Origin: Litoribacillus peritrichatus
GTDB lineage: Bacteria; Pseudomonadota; Gammaproteobacteria; Pseudomonadales; Litoribrevibacteraceae
Length of the DNA stretch: 64,000 bases
Assembly: GCF_039537985.1 (NCBI RefSeq)
Contig: NZ_BAABBN010000012.1
Location: 310,001 to 374,000, forward strand
Direction: 5' to 3'
A program made the translations under genes and the position numbers. The notes under the pieces were generated by a model. That model searched no databases. It saw only the letters and a program-made list of their open reading frames with translations, and was not told where the DNA came from. Each line of letters begins with the position of its first letter. Within the stretch, counting starts at the first letter, position 1. This document shows, in pieces, positions 34,073-43,943 of this stretch.

Positions 34073-36658
34073 TTACGGAAGCATATCAAAGCCTTCCGAG
34101 TCGGACGCAATGAAAGCAGTATCATCAAACACCACCCCTGCCGGCATAAAACCTATCGACCACGAATAGGCACCTAAAGGTAATGCAGGCATCAGCACCC
34201 CCAATAAACCATGATTTGATAAATTGTAACCCGTGACAATATTCCAGGATGAAACAATGGGCGAAGCAGTTGGTGTCAGCCCGCTTCCGTTATAAAAGTA
34301 AACACTGGCGTCAGGTAAAGTTAGATAAACATAAACATCCACCAGCTCATCCGGCCCTGTATTCATTATCGAGACATTCACAAGATGAGGATCTCCCGCA
34401 GAGTAACTTGCGGCATTTAAAGTAATGTCTGTCGCCAACCCAACGCCCGGTGCTGCATCATAGCCTTCCCAATGAAGAGAAAGGCCATTCGACAATGCTG
34501 GTGAATTATTATAACTGTACTGAGCTACTGCATAGTCAGACAGCTGAACACCGACAGTGGCCGTTAAGAATGCCGGAGGCAACGTTTGATAATTAAATTC
34601 TACGTCATCGGAACTCTCAAACAACACCACTTGAAACGTTCCGGGTAAGCCAGTATTGAAGTGCGGTACCCCGCGCCATTCAATCACAATTTCCCGGTTT
34701 GGCACCGAACCAAGTACATCCCAATATACACCGCCACCAGCGGAAGGGTTCCAGTCATCCCAAAGAGGCGCCAGCACGGGCCCCTCAGCAAAAAGACCAC
34801 TCGCGGGTAATGGGGTATTTAAATAGCTGCAACCACTGGGTGCAGTTGTACCAACACAACCATTACTGCCCACAATCAGGCTCGACAAAACCGAATGGCC
34901 AACAGTCACATCAAAAGGCAGTGTAATTTCAGCACCAGAGTCATCTGTGAGAGGCAAAAGTGTGCCAGAGATAGACCGATAATTTCCAGATTGCACATCT
35001 GGCGCAGGATATGGCGGAGCAACCTCTAAATTAAATACAGCGCCCCCCAATTCCAACTGAAACGGCCCCTCGACTAAAGCTTGCCAACTGCCCGAATAAA
35101 CACTGTCTCCGGCAACTAAATCCATCCCCAAGCCGTCATCCTCCAAGTTAGCAACCGGAACATTGTTTTCGGTCACCGATAACCCTCCAGACGAGGTAAA
35201 GCAATCGGAGTGGTATGCACTGAAAGTAACCAATTGCCCAACTTCAACCGTGAAATCATTACTTCTGGGCGCATTGGTATTGGCAATACTGATGTTGCAA
35301 GTTAAAGCCCCTAATCCACCCACATCATGAGCTCGAATGTGCCTGCCAGTTACCGACTTTCCAGCCAATGCTGTGTTCGGTTGACCACTGACTAAAATAT
35401 GCCGTTTCAGTTCGTCCCAGTTAAGCGAAGGTAAAGCCGCTTTGGTTAACGCAACCAATCCGGCCACATGAGGAGTCGCCATAGAGGTGCCATTAAAGAA
35501 AACATAACCTCCGCCTAAAAAAGTGCTGAGAATGCTGGAACCCGGAGCGCCTATATCAACCGAATTTGCCCCATAGTTTGAAAAACCGGATAACGCACCA
35601 TGATGATCAATTGAGGCGACTGAGATGATGTTTTCATTGTCTAAACTGGATGGGTAATGTGGACTGACATCATTATCCAGTGCATCGTTGCCCGCAGCAG
35701 CAACAAACAAAATTCCCGCCGCTTGATGAGCCGCAATCGCGTCTGCTAACGCTTGCGAATATCCGCCGCCACCCCAAGAGTTATTAGTCACAACGATATC
35801 CACGCCTGCGTTTTTCAGGTCTAGAAAATAATCCAGGCACGTAATCGCGTCCGAAGTAAAACCATTGCCCGTATTATCCAAAAACTTACACGACGCAATA
35901 CTGGTTTGCCAATTAACTCCGGTAACACCAGAAGTGTTATTACCGGCTGCACCTATGGTTCCTGCCACATGGGTTCCATGGTTGTTATCGTCCATCGGGT
36001 TCCCGCTCATGGTGATAGCATTAATACCGTGGATGTCATCAATAAAACCATTCGCGTCATCATCAATGCCATTTCCGGGAATTTCGCCGGGGTTGACCCA
36101 AAGATTACCGACTAAATCGGGGTGGGTATGATCTATACCTGAATCAATAACACCCACCACATAGTTTGCGCTGCCGGTAGTTACATCCCATGCTTCAGGT
36201 GCATTCATATCAACATCATTGGCCCCTCCGGTTTGGCCAGTATTATTCAGCCCCCAAAGGTTATTAAAGTGCGTATCATTCGGAAGTGTTGCCGTTGCAT
36301 GATGAACATAATCAGGCTCGGCATACTCGACACCAGGTATGTTCCGCAATCGGCTCATAACCTCTTGCGGGTCATCATGACCAGCCACCTTGATCAAGTC
36401 CAAACGCGAAACAGACTTAAACCCCCGTAATCGGGTCACTTTATTCTGATCAAATACAGCTGACGCTTTAAGCGAAGCAACGGAGTGCCCTTGGGCATAA
36501 CGCACAATATACCGTTCATTGGCGTCAACAGATTTGCTTTGCTTAGGGTTGCCAGGGTCTATGGCGAACGTCGGTAAGCTCGTACCAAGTAAGAACAACA
36601 AAAGGAAAAAAACACAAGGCGGAACAAAACGGAATGGGAAAATACGGGATGGGCTCAT
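34073..36658 (-). CDS. secreted subtilisin-like serine protease (S8)
   Basis: This 861-residue protein has a signal peptide (residues 1-33) and an inhibitor-type propeptide (50-120; the YIVRY start and VEYAEPDYVHH end). The catalytic domain (130-445) has D172 (VIDSGIDHTHPDL), H227 (NHGTHVAGT), the oxyanion Asn near 293 (NNSWGGGG) and S392 (GTSMATPHVAG). A calcium-site-like NGIDDDANGFIDDIHG segment follows the catalytic Asp. A long C-terminal beta region of about 410 residues is probably for export or surface binding. No GlyGly-CTERM or PKD signature seen. Confidence 0.94.
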   Translation of the reverse strand: MSPSRIFPFRFVPPCVFFLLLFLLGTSLPTFAIDPGNPKQSKSVDANERYIVRYAQGHSVASLKASAVFDQNKVTRLRGFKSVSRLDLIKVAGHDDPQEVMSRLRNIPGVEYAEPDYVHHATATLPNDTHFNNLWGLNNTGQTGGANDVDMNAPEAWDVTTGSANYVVGVIDSGIDHTHPDLVGNLWVNPGEIPGNGIDDDANGFIDDIHGINAITMSGNPMDDNNHGTHVAGTIGAAGNNTSGVTGVNWQTSIASCKFLDNTGNGFTSDAITCLDYFLDLKNAGVDIVVTNNSWGGGGYSQALADAIAAHQAAGILFVAAAGNDALDNDVSPHYPSSLDNENIISVASIDHHGALSGFSNYGANSVDIGAPGSSILSTFLGGGYVFFNGTSMATPHVAGLVALTKAALPSLNWDELKRHILVSGQPNTALAGKSVTGRHIRAHDVGGLGALTCNISIANTNAPRSNDFTVEVGQLVTFSAYHSDCFTSSGGLSVTENNVPVANLEDDGLGMDLVAGDSVYSGSWQALVEGPFQLELGGAVFNLEVAPPYPAPDVQSGNYRSISGTLLPLTDDSGAEITLPFDVTVGHSVLSSLIVGSNGCVGTTAPSGCSYLNTPLPASGLFAEGPVLAPLWDDWNPSAGGGVYWDVLGSVPNREIVIEWRGVPHFNTGLPGTFQVVLFESSDDVEFNYQTLPPAFLTATVGVQLSDYAVAQYSYNNSPALSNGLSLHWEGYDAAPGVGLATDITLNAASYSAGDPHLVNVSIMNTGPDELVDVYVYLTLPDASVYFYNGSGLTPTASPIVSSWNIVTGYNLSNHGLLGVLMPALPLGAYSWSIGFMPAGVVFDDTAFIASDSEGFDMLP

Positions 36659-36960
36659 AACGAACTCCAGGTTTTTTGCTGAACCTGAATCCAGTTCAAC
36701 AAATCAATCAGGGTTCACTCACGTTTTAGACCTCCCTGACACAGGCTATCTGATAGCTTTGTTAACGTGACATCTGATACTTCGATTATCAAATAATATA
36801 GCCTAAATAATTCATGCTTTTCTCCCGCCAGTCGGAAGCCATTAATGCTTCCACTCAACGGTCATTGGATACTGCCACTGCCTTGCCAGCCAAAGAACAA
36901 AAAACGAAGTAAAACATCACTTCTCAGTTCTTCAGATTTATACGCCAGTATGAGCCGCTA
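36659..36960. other. 302-bp gene-free interval
   Basis: Upstream region of the subtilase gene and downstream of the lipoprotein gene at 36961. It has one small hairpin (GGAAGC/GCTTCC, 36834-36852) with a 7-nt loop. No open frame with a ribosome site. Confidence 0.4.
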
Positions 36961-37608
36961 TCATTCAAATTTAAGTTCTTGAGCCAATTGCTGGTATTCT
37001 TTGATTAAGGTTTTCTGTTGGCTTTTCAGTTTTCCTAAGTACATCTTAGCTTTTAATAACTCTACGTTCTCAGACACCTCGTCATTCACAGGCAGCTGAT
37101 TGATGTAACGTTCCTGACGCTGGATACGGTTTTGATAACCGATGATTTTTTCTTTCAGTGACTGAAAACGTCTTATCTTTTTATCGAGCAATTCAGGCAT
37201 GTGAATTTTTTCAAAACTAAGCGCCAATACAGTTACACCAAACTTCAGCTCATCATCTTGCCCCTCCTCTGCTTGGGAGTAATCAGCAGAAACAGCATCA
37301 AACACCTTGGTTTCAATAGCACTGCGGTGGGTAGACAGCACTTCACGAAGCGAATGCAACCCAGACACGGCGTTAAGCTGCTTCATAACCGAAGCTTTCA
37401 ACGCGGTGTCGTGCTTTTCTTCAAATTGGCTCGCCTGTACTTTCAATAACACATCAAAGGTCAGGGTTTCGCCTGTTTTCACATCCGAAGGTAACCCGGT
37501 GTAATGGACATTTTTTACTACAGGCTGAGTTGGCGCGGAAACACATCCCCCCAAAACAACCAGCACACTTAAAACCAACCACCTAAAACAAACGGGTATT
37601 AAACTCAT
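36961..37608 (-). CDS. coiled-coil lipoprotein, unknown
   Basis: This 215-residue protein has a lipobox (LSVLVVLGGC). The mature N-terminal half has a beta-rich segment (GETLTFDVLLKVQASQFEEK). The C-terminal 80 residues are helical and highly charged (LLDKKIRRFQSLKEKIIGYQ and KMYLGKLKSQQKTLIKEYQQ), a likely coiled coil. GAGGTGGA lies just before the ATG at 37608, which I prefer to the start at 37662. No family recognised; location is an envelope membrane. Confidence 0.65.
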   Translation of the reverse strand: MSLIPVCFRWLVLSVLVVLGGCVSAPTQPVVKNVHYTGLPSDVKTGETLTFDVLLKVQASQFEEKHDTALKASVMKQLNAVSGLHSLREVLSTHRSAIETKVFDAVSADYSQAEEGQDDELKFGVTVLALSFEKIHMPELLDKKIRRFQSLKEKIIGYQNRIQRQERYINQLPVNDEVSENVELLKAKMYLGKLKSQQKTLIKEYQQLAQELKFE

Positions 37609-37853
37609 TCCACCTCGATCCAGCGCACTTTGTCCGATGCCTTTCGCCATTACAGAAAACATAGATGACTTCTCCCAATACGACTTTACGAATACTTCAC
37701 TGAATCAAAAGCTTAGAATAATATAAAAATAAGGAAAATCCGGAGGTAAGTAACAGCGAATATCCGAGAGAGTTAAAAAAGGGAATTATAAAGAGAAATG
37801 GAACCTAAGAGCGTGATCTGTGCCAGAGAACCCAACACAGACCACCTAAGCCA

Positions 37854-39050
37854 TTAAAGGCGCGAAACTAACACATTCTTCAACTCGGAATCACTTAAAA
37901 CAATAGGGTTGGTCTTCATACTGTTTCCGCCACTTTCTGCCACGATTTGATCAACATGGTAGGCAGTCATACCATAATGGCTGAGCTTGGGTAACGCTAA
38001 AGACTCAGTCCAGCGCCATAAGACAGAGACTAAATTGGATAGATGCTGTTGCTGATCACCTTCAAATCTTGTATCCAACATTTTTCCGACTAACGCATAT
38101 CGCCCCAAAGCAAATGAATTCGGGTCGCGCGTCTGCAAAGCCTGAATGTTGGTTTCAGTCACTTTTGCCAGATTCGTCCCACAGGCCACCCCATGCGGTA
38201 TCGGGAAATGCGCGCCTAACGGCGAAGCAATGCCATGTACTGCCCCCAGACCGGTTTGAGCCAGGCAAATACCTGAGATCATTGAGGCATACGCCAGATA
38301 GTCGTACCCTTTCAGATCCGCTTCTTCGTTTAAGCTAAAACCTCTTAAAAAATACTGCAATCCACTGAGTGCCAGCCCGTCAGTAATGGGGTTATTCTTT
38401 GGCGAGGTATAAGACTCTAACAACTGAGTAAAAGCGTCCATGGCATTTGCCACCAACTGGGCTCTTGGACAAGACATTAATAAGTTGGAATCTATAATCG
38501 CAACTTGTGCAGTGAGCCGTTCATCCCGAAACGACTTTTTAAACCCTTGATCATTCGAACTTAACACCGCGTTTTTAGTCATTTCGCTGCCCGTTCCTGC
38601 TGTAGTAGGAACTGCAATGTAAGGTAACGAAGGCCCCTGATAGCTGACACCGTGACCCACACCTTCAAGGTGATCCATCACGGAGTTGCCGCCAGGTAAC
38701 AAGCCAGCAATGGCTTTTGCAGCATCCAAAGGGCTACCACCACCAACACCAACCACCACATCAAAACCATCATTTTTATGCTGAGAAACGGCTTGATCGA
38801 CCCACTCCGGGGAAGGCTCGCCAGGTATACGAATCAGCGACCAAGAAATACCGGCTTTATCCAAATCGGCTTGAAGTTCAGACCAATGCTCTGAGCAGGT
38901 AAAAGACCCTCCTCCCGTCACAATCAGTGCTCTCTTACCGTAATGGGCGATTTCTCCTGCCAGCTTTGACAGCTCACCTTTTCCAAATAGAATCCGAGGT
39001 AACCGGGAAATGGTAAATGGTCGTATGGACAAGCCGGACTGCGAGTTCAT
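37854..39050 (-). CDS. iron-containing alcohol dehydrogenase
   Basis: This 398-residue group III alcohol dehydrogenase has an N-terminal nucleotide-binding region (RALIVTGGGSFT) and the GVGGGSPLDAAKAIAG loop. Phosphate and metal segments follow: PTTAGTGSEMTKNAVL, NAMDAFTQLLESYTSP, HGIASPLGAHFPIPHGVACG, the last with the metal-binding histidines. It interconverts alcohols and aldehydes with NAD(P)H; substrate unknown. AAGGA precedes the ATG. It starts 21 bp after the ClpP-like gene on the same strand, so the two are probably one operon. Confidence 0.93.
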   Translation of the reverse strand: MNSQSGLSIRPFTISRLPRILFGKGELSKLAGEIAHYGKRALIVTGGGSFTCSEHWSELQADLDKAGISWSLIRIPGEPSPEWVDQAVSQHKNDGFDVVVGVGGGSPLDAAKAIAGLLPGGNSVMDHLEGVGHGVSYQGPSLPYIAVPTTAGTGSEMTKNAVLSSNDQGFKKSFRDERLTAQVAIIDSNLLMSCPRAQLVANAMDAFTQLLESYTSPKNNPITDGLALSGLQYFLRGFSLNEEADLKGYDYLAYASMISGICLAQTGLGAVHGIASPLGAHFPIPHGVACGTNLAKVTETNIQALQTRDPNSFALGRYALVGKMLDTRFEGDQQQHLSNLVSVLWRWTESLALPKLSHYGMTAYHVDQIVAESGGNSMKTNPIVLSDSELKNVLVSRL

Positions 39051-39071
39051 TGCTTAATATTCCTTAAATAA

Positions 39072-40079
39072 TTACCGGATGTGTAAAGTGGATTTCGTTT
39101 TTTTGCCATCAGCAAATTCAACTTTGCGCCACGAACTTTCATTGTTCAGGCTCTGCCAACGTCGCTCTTCCTTAATGTAATTCCAGTCTTTATCATTCTG
39201 AAAAAATACCTGAATATCTTTACCTTCGATGATGTTCAGGATTTCATTGTCGTGGTAGTTGTACTCGTCAAAATCAGTAATTGCCTTCTGCGCCATTTCT
39301 GAATAGTACTCGCTCATCTCTAATAACAAACGATTTATTTCTTGATCCAGCGACTTGATATTTAAGCCTATTTTCTTAGCCTCACGAGAAGTAATGGGGT
39401 AAGTATGCGATGGGTACTCTGAATTTAAATAGGTACTGATTCTTAAACATTCGTCCGAGTCCTGAATATGATAAGACAGAATTTCCTGACAAATCTTAAT
39501 CGACAGCGAACTGGCACGGTCAATGGCACCGATCACCAGCGGATGAACGTATTTAAAAATATCTGAATACGGATTGCCATGATGGTCTTTCGAACTGGAA
39601 TTCCACAGCTGAATAAGACGGGATAACTCATCCTGGCTGACACTGACCCGACGGTTATCCGTCTCGTCGATGGGTGACAAATCGTGCCTCAGCGAAGAAT
39701 CAATGGCTGTTAAGTGTGCCAAAGGCCCCATATGAATTTCGTTCGCCCCCAAGCAAATCATGGTAGCAGCAGAAGCGCACTCCAGTGGGATGTACGCCAC
39801 CAAGTCATCAAAACGTTCGCGAAGCATATTGACGATTCGCAAGGCAGCTTCAACATCTCCGCCGCCGGATTTGATAAAAATACCGGCCTTTCGTGAGGGG
39901 CCAATTTTTTCAAGGATTTCATAAAGCGCAATGACATCGTTATCACAAACGCTGCCTCTGCCAGACGACCAATAGACAATAATTTCGCGGGAAGTCAGAT
40001 CACTTATTTTTTTAAGTACTTGCTGGGTTTCTTCGAACAGCAACGGCGGCTCTTTCACATCTTCCGTTCTTTCGATCAT
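39072..40079 (-). CDS. SDH-type (ClpP-class) serine protease-like protein
   Basis: This 335-residue ClpP/crotonase-fold protein of the serine dehydrogenase proteinase type has no signal peptide, so it is cytosolic. Key segments are GIFIKSGGGDVEAALRIVNM (oxyanion Gly-rich loop) and LECASAATMICLGANEIHMG, with the nucleophile Ser in CASAA, then PLAHLTAIDSSL. The C-terminal 70 residues are charged and helical. Related proteins are involved in turnover or in antiphage/antisense-type systems, but here the neighbour is an Fe-ADH. Substrate unknown. Confidence 0.82.
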   Translation of the reverse strand: MIERTEDVKEPPLLFEETQQVLKKISDLTSREIIVYWSSGRGSVCDNDVIALYEILEKIGPSRKAGIFIKSGGGDVEAALRIVNMLRERFDDLVAYIPLECASAATMICLGANEIHMGPLAHLTAIDSSLRHDLSPIDETDNRRVSVSQDELSRLIQLWNSSSKDHHGNPYSDIFKYVHPLVIGAIDRASSLSIKICQEILSYHIQDSDECLRISTYLNSEYPSHTYPITSREAKKIGLNIKSLDQEINRLLLEMSEYYSEMAQKAITDFDEYNYHDNEILNIIEGKDIQVFFQNDKDWNYIKEERRWQSLNNESSWRKVEFADGKKTKSTLHIR

Positions 40080-40192
40080 TACGTAAGTCCTTCTACGGAT
40101 AACGAGTCTTTTCAGGTGAATTTATTTATCACCATTCTGCCCACAATCCGCTGAAGTTTTCAATCTTCTGCGCGTTTTTAATCCTTACTGAA

Positions 40193-40540
40193 TTAACCGT
40201 CCGAACGGCCAAAACAAATCAATGCCAGCAATAAACCAGCGGCCCCCAAAACAACGACGCCAGATACCAGCGTCAATAATAATGCCTGTACCTGATAAAA
40301 CTGCCAGCCACTCACGCCACCCGCAATGCAGGCAAGGGAAAAGTGTATTAACAACACCCAGAACGAAGTATGCCCTTCTTTAATTGAACTCCATGAAGTT
40401 AATAGCGCATACATGAGCAAGCCTAACAAAACAGCAACCACACCTTGCCCCCAAGCGGAAGCAATCAAATCACTGCTGACCAAAAAAAAGATCAAGACAG
40501 ACAGTATGGGAATAATTTCATCTAATGAATGGTACATCAT
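40193..40540 (-). CDS. small four-span membrane protein, unknown
   Basis: This 115-residue protein has four hydrophobic segments, near residues 8-28, 33-50, 60-78 and 85-108, with few charges. GAGG lies about 12 bases before the ATG at 40540, which I prefer to a start at 40564. No family recognised. It lies upstream of the ClpP-like gene with a 113-bp gap. Confidence 0.55.
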   Translation of the reverse strand: MMYHSLDEIIPILSVLIFFLVSSDLIASAWGQGVVAVLLGLLMYALLTSWSSIKEGHTSFWVLLIHFSLACIAGGVSGWQFYQVQALLLTLVSGVVVLGAAGLLLALICFGRSDG

Positions 40541-40825
40541 GGCAGGACACCTCTTACAACACACCTTGTAGAAGCCTAGATTCAGAACCCGTTAAGTGCC
40601 ATAAACGGGTCAGAAACCACCAAAAATGGTCACTTTTCACCCAACAGGCGGGTCTGTTTTGATAAACAACAATTGAGCTAAATGGAACAATGACTTCAAA
40701 ACAGACGAACGAAGATAACATTTGAGAACGCATTCACACTTCCAGGCCCTGTTAAATTCAGCTCGGCATATTGGCCTTTTCAATGCTTATCCAACTCCAA
40801 CAAAACAAAAAGTTTGGAGTTCATC

Positions 40826-41212
40826 ATGGCATCTAAAACATCTTCTGCACTTCAACGATATTCCGTCGACCAACTTAAAGTTGGCATGTACATTTCTTCG
40901 CTGGATGTGCCTATATGCAACACCCCGTTTCCGGTAGAAGGTTTCTACATTTGTACCGAAGACGACATTCTGAAATTAAGCAAGTTCTGTCGATCTGCAG
41001 AAGTTAACATCAAAAAAAGCGCGTTTGTTCAACAGTGCCACAGCGTCCTTCAGCTGGAAGTCGTTGACTTACCAAAGGCAATTACCACAGGTTACAATGC
41101 CGCAGCGCAGCAAGCTCAAAAGCGTTATAAGAAGCAACCTAAAAAGCCGAGTCGAGTTAAAAACCTGTTAGGACTGGGAATGATTGCTTTGGTGATGTGG
41201 TATTTCATCTGA
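40826..41212 (+). CDS. stand-alone DUF3391 protein with C-terminal anchor
   Basis: This 128-residue protein has a DUF3391 module, the small domain usually found at the N-terminus of HD-GYP c-di-GMP phosphodiesterases (RYSVDQLKVGMYISSLDVPI; GFYICTEDDILKLSKF). No HD-GYP domain follows. Instead the rest is basic (KRYKKQPKKPSRVKN) and ends in one hydrophobic span (LLGLGMIALVMWYFI), so it may be membrane tethered. GGAG precedes the ATG at 40826. Function unknown; a c-di-GMP-related regulatory role is only inferred from the domain. Confidence 0.72.
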   Translation: MASKTSSALQRYSVDQLKVGMYISSLDVPICNTPFPVEGFYICTEDDILKLSKFCRSAEVNIKKSAFVQQCHSVLQLEVVDLPKAITTGYNAAAQQAQKRYKKQPKKPSRVKNLLGLGMIALVMWYFI

Positions 41213-41262
41213 TCACCAAAGCCATAATTTATGGAAGTCGAGAAAGGAGGCTTAAACAGCCG

Positions 41263-43119
41263 TTAACTGCTTGGCAGTGTCAGGGATTCACGTGCATCTT
41301 CAATCGCAAACCGAATGTGATTATTCGCAGGCTTCACCTGTTTCAAGAAATTATCCGTTTTAGCACGATCTGTTTTGAACGTGCCCATTACTTCAATCAT
41401 TCGACGCTGTACGTATTGTTTGGCCTGATCAAATTCAACAATCATCTGAGGCAAGGCTTTTGAACCCAAGTGCGTTAAGCTCGCTCTGGCCTGATCCTGC
41501 GTTTTCTTACTTGCACCGCCCAAGCCCCACACCATCAAACTGACGGATTGATCATCTGTGGCGTCAATTTGCTCAAGTACTTTTAAAAGAGACGATACCA
41601 GATGCGTAGGTTCCTGAACTTTATTCAAAGCCCGGATACGCTCTAATTTTTTAATGACTTTGTTCTTTATCGGTTTAGCGCGTTCACCATAAGCGACCAA
41701 AAATTCTGCGCCGGTTTGTTGTGTTCTTTTATCAAGATCAAACAACATTGCAGCACATTCTTTCAGAGAGCAGGCAGAAGAATTTGGCAAATCAAACCGA
41801 ATAGACCATAAGTTCCGGGTCTTATCATTCGTTCGGGCAAGCTCCATCACCAAAGCCGCTTGGTCTTTATTGGAGTTAATGATGGATTTCAACGCCGCCA
41901 TGCTCAGTTCAGGAGATTTTCTTTCCCGCTCTAAACGCTGAAACAAGCCATATAATGAATTACTCACCGCTTGGTTTATCACCACTTGATTAAAGTAGCT
42001 TTTCACGACATTCAATCGTTCTTCGTCAGGCTGTTTTTTATAGTAATTTGTCACGCTATTCGACAAGCGCTGGAGACCTGCGCGATTTATCTGACGACTC
42101 AAGCGCTCGTAATAGTCCGGCACCAATTCAGGTTGATAGCTCATTAACCTAGGCAAAATCGACGAAGACACCTGCGAAACAGTTGCAGGTTCATCCAACC
42201 CGATTTTATTCTGCCCGGTAAGATGAAGAAGCTCATCCAGCTGTGCCTTTAAGGCATCATGGGTTTGCTTTTGTGCATTACTTTTTTTGCTGGATTCAGA
42301 ATACTTATGATCATCAAGCACCTGCGTGCCGTTGATCAGAGTGGCGATCACACTGTTTACAACGCCGGAATGCGTTAGAGCCAGGGTTTCCGTCACCACT
42401 TGCCATTCATCATCAGACAACCGATTAACTCGAATGGCGTAATTCAAAACATCCACCAACAGACGATCAATCAAAGAACTTTTTTCTTGTTTAATTTGCT
42501 CAAATAGAAATTGACGGTAGTCGTCATCATGAACACCCAAAGACTTGAAGTTATGAATAATCATGAACTGCCAATCATGGCAATCTTCATCAATGGGGTT
42601 ATTCATCGCCAATTCAATGGCCTCGGCCACAGACTCTCTACGATGCGCGTTATACAGTAGCTTTTTAACCTTTTCCCTTGTGTCTTCACACACCGTAGTC
42701 TTGGCCGGAACATTCACCTGCTGAACATACACTTGCTGAATTGTCTCGATCAAATTATCGGTATCGACAATGACTTCGGCTTTAATATAAAACGTTTCAC
42801 CGTTCCAACGTTCATCCAGAATTTTGGTTTGAGTGAACGCACGAGCGAACGTACCGTAGTTGGCTTTTACTTCTCGGGTCAGGACATCGTTTGACACGGT
42901 ATCGTCCACTTCAAACGTCGATCGTACTTGCACCCCTACCTCTTGAATCAGTAGGGATTGAAGTTGCTGCATGGCGGCTTTACGGGCACTGACTTTGGAA
43001 TCATTCTCACTGGCATTGTAGGTATAATCACGAACAAAAGTTTCAACTTCAGCCGTTGCCACCCCACAAAAGAAAATCATCAATAACAAAACAAAACGCA
43101 AACCAAACACCCCTTTCAC
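41263..43119 (-). CDS. periplasmic LPP20/HEAT-like protein, unknown
   Basis: This 618-residue protein has a signal peptide (to about residue 23). Residues 24-130 resemble the LPP20/FlgO-type small domain (SARKAAMQQLQSLLIQEVGV; ETFYIKAEVIVD). The large remainder is helical. The last 130 residues look like HEAT/ARM-type repeats (LLKVLEQIDATDDQSVSLMV, ARASLTHLGSKALPQMIVEF). It is thus a probable periplasmic scaffold or sensor. No catalytic motif seen. It is the last gene of a four-gene minus-strand group starting at 44767. Confidence 0.55.
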   Translation of the reverse strand: MKGVFGLRFVLLLMIFFCGVATAEVETFVRDYTYNASENDSKVSARKAAMQQLQSLLIQEVGVQVRSTFEVDDTVSNDVLTREVKANYGTFARAFTQTKILDERWNGETFYIKAEVIVDTDNLIETIQQVYVQQVNVPAKTTVCEDTREKVKKLLYNAHRRESVAEAIELAMNNPIDEDCHDWQFMIIHNFKSLGVHDDDYRQFLFEQIKQEKSSLIDRLLVDVLNYAIRVNRLSDDEWQVVTETLALTHSGVVNSVIATLINGTQVLDDHKYSESSKKSNAQKQTHDALKAQLDELLHLTGQNKIGLDEPATVSQVSSSILPRLMSYQPELVPDYYERLSRQINRAGLQRLSNSVTNYYKKQPDEERLNVVKSYFNQVVINQAVSNSLYGLFQRLERERKSPELSMAALKSIINSNKDQAALVMELARTNDKTRNLWSIRFDLPNSSACSLKECAAMLFDLDKRTQQTGAEFLVAYGERAKPIKNKVIKKLERIRALNKVQEPTHLVSSLLKVLEQIDATDDQSVSLMVWGLGGASKKTQDQARASLTHLGSKALPQMIVEFDQAKQYVQRRMIEVMGTFKTDRAKTDNFLKQVKPANNHIRFAIEDARESLTLPSS

Positions 43120-43171
43120 TTTAGCTTCAATGAGCTTTTACCAAACAGAAAATACAACAACGGAAGATCAT

Positions 43172-43864
43172 TTACTGAAGCGACGCCTGAATGGCGGCCT
43201 CCGCTAACAACCGATTGGAATTTAATGTGGGCAGTTCAGAATTACCATCATCAATGATTAATGGTATTTCGGTACAACCCAAAATAACAGCATCACAGCC
43301 TGAACGCTTTAAACCTGAAATCACCGACTGAAAATACAAAACGGATTCCGGCTTAAACACGCCATAAACCAGTTCTTCCATAATAATTCTTCCGATTTCC
43401 TGAATTTCTTCAGGTTCTGGCCGTAGCCAGGACAATCCGGCTTGATCTATTTTGTCTGGATACACCTGGCTTTCAACCAGCCAACGAGTACCTAAAATGC
43501 CCAACGTTTTATAACCACACGCCTTTGCTTTAGCAATAACGCTATCAGCAATATGCAACCAAGGTAATGGCGAGCGGGACTCCACATAAGAAAAAGCCTG
43601 GTGAATGGTATTATCAGGGCAAATCAGAAATTCGGCACCGGCACGTTTCAGCTTATGCGCCGAAGACAACATCAGATCGCCAATACCATTGAGGTCATTC
43701 TGATCCAGACAAACCACATAGTCAGCCAATGAATGGGTATGCATAGACACTTCGGGGTGGGAGTGAGAACCCATTTTACGAGGGCTTTCAGTACAAATGG
43801 TTTTATAACACAGTGCTGCCCCTTCTGCAGAACAGCCCACTATTCCAATGTGTTTTGAAGTCAT
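43172..43864 (-). CDS. aspartate/glutamate racemase family protein
   Basis: This 230-residue protein has the two-domain fold of amino-acid racemases (MTSKHIGIVGCSAEGAALCY). The second catalytic cysteine is intact (ILGCTEIPLI, near residue 197). In the first site the sequence is LICPDNTIHQ, with Asp directly before Asn where classical racemases have Cys. E. coli YgeA, as I recall, has a Thr at this position and still works on some substrates. It could be a one-cysteine racemase or an enzyme with another activity. It follows YCII and DUF523 genes on the same strand. Confidence 0.82.
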   Translation of the reverse strand: MTSKHIGIVGCSAEGAALCYKTICTESPRKMGSHSHPEVSMHTHSLADYVVCLDQNDLNGIGDLMLSSAHKLKRAGAEFLICPDNTIHQAFSYVESRSPLPWLHIADSVIAKAKACGYKTLGILGTRWLVESQVYPDKIDQAGLSWLRPEPEEIQEIGRIIMEELVYGVFKPESVLYFQSVISGLKRSGCDAVILGCTEIPLIIDDGNSELPTLNSNRLLAEAAIQASLQ

Positions 43865-43943
43865 TCCCTAACCTCTTTATGAAAATAAATACGACCTGAA
43901 ACCCAATTATCAACTCATTGGTCAAACTACTTCATTACGGGTC

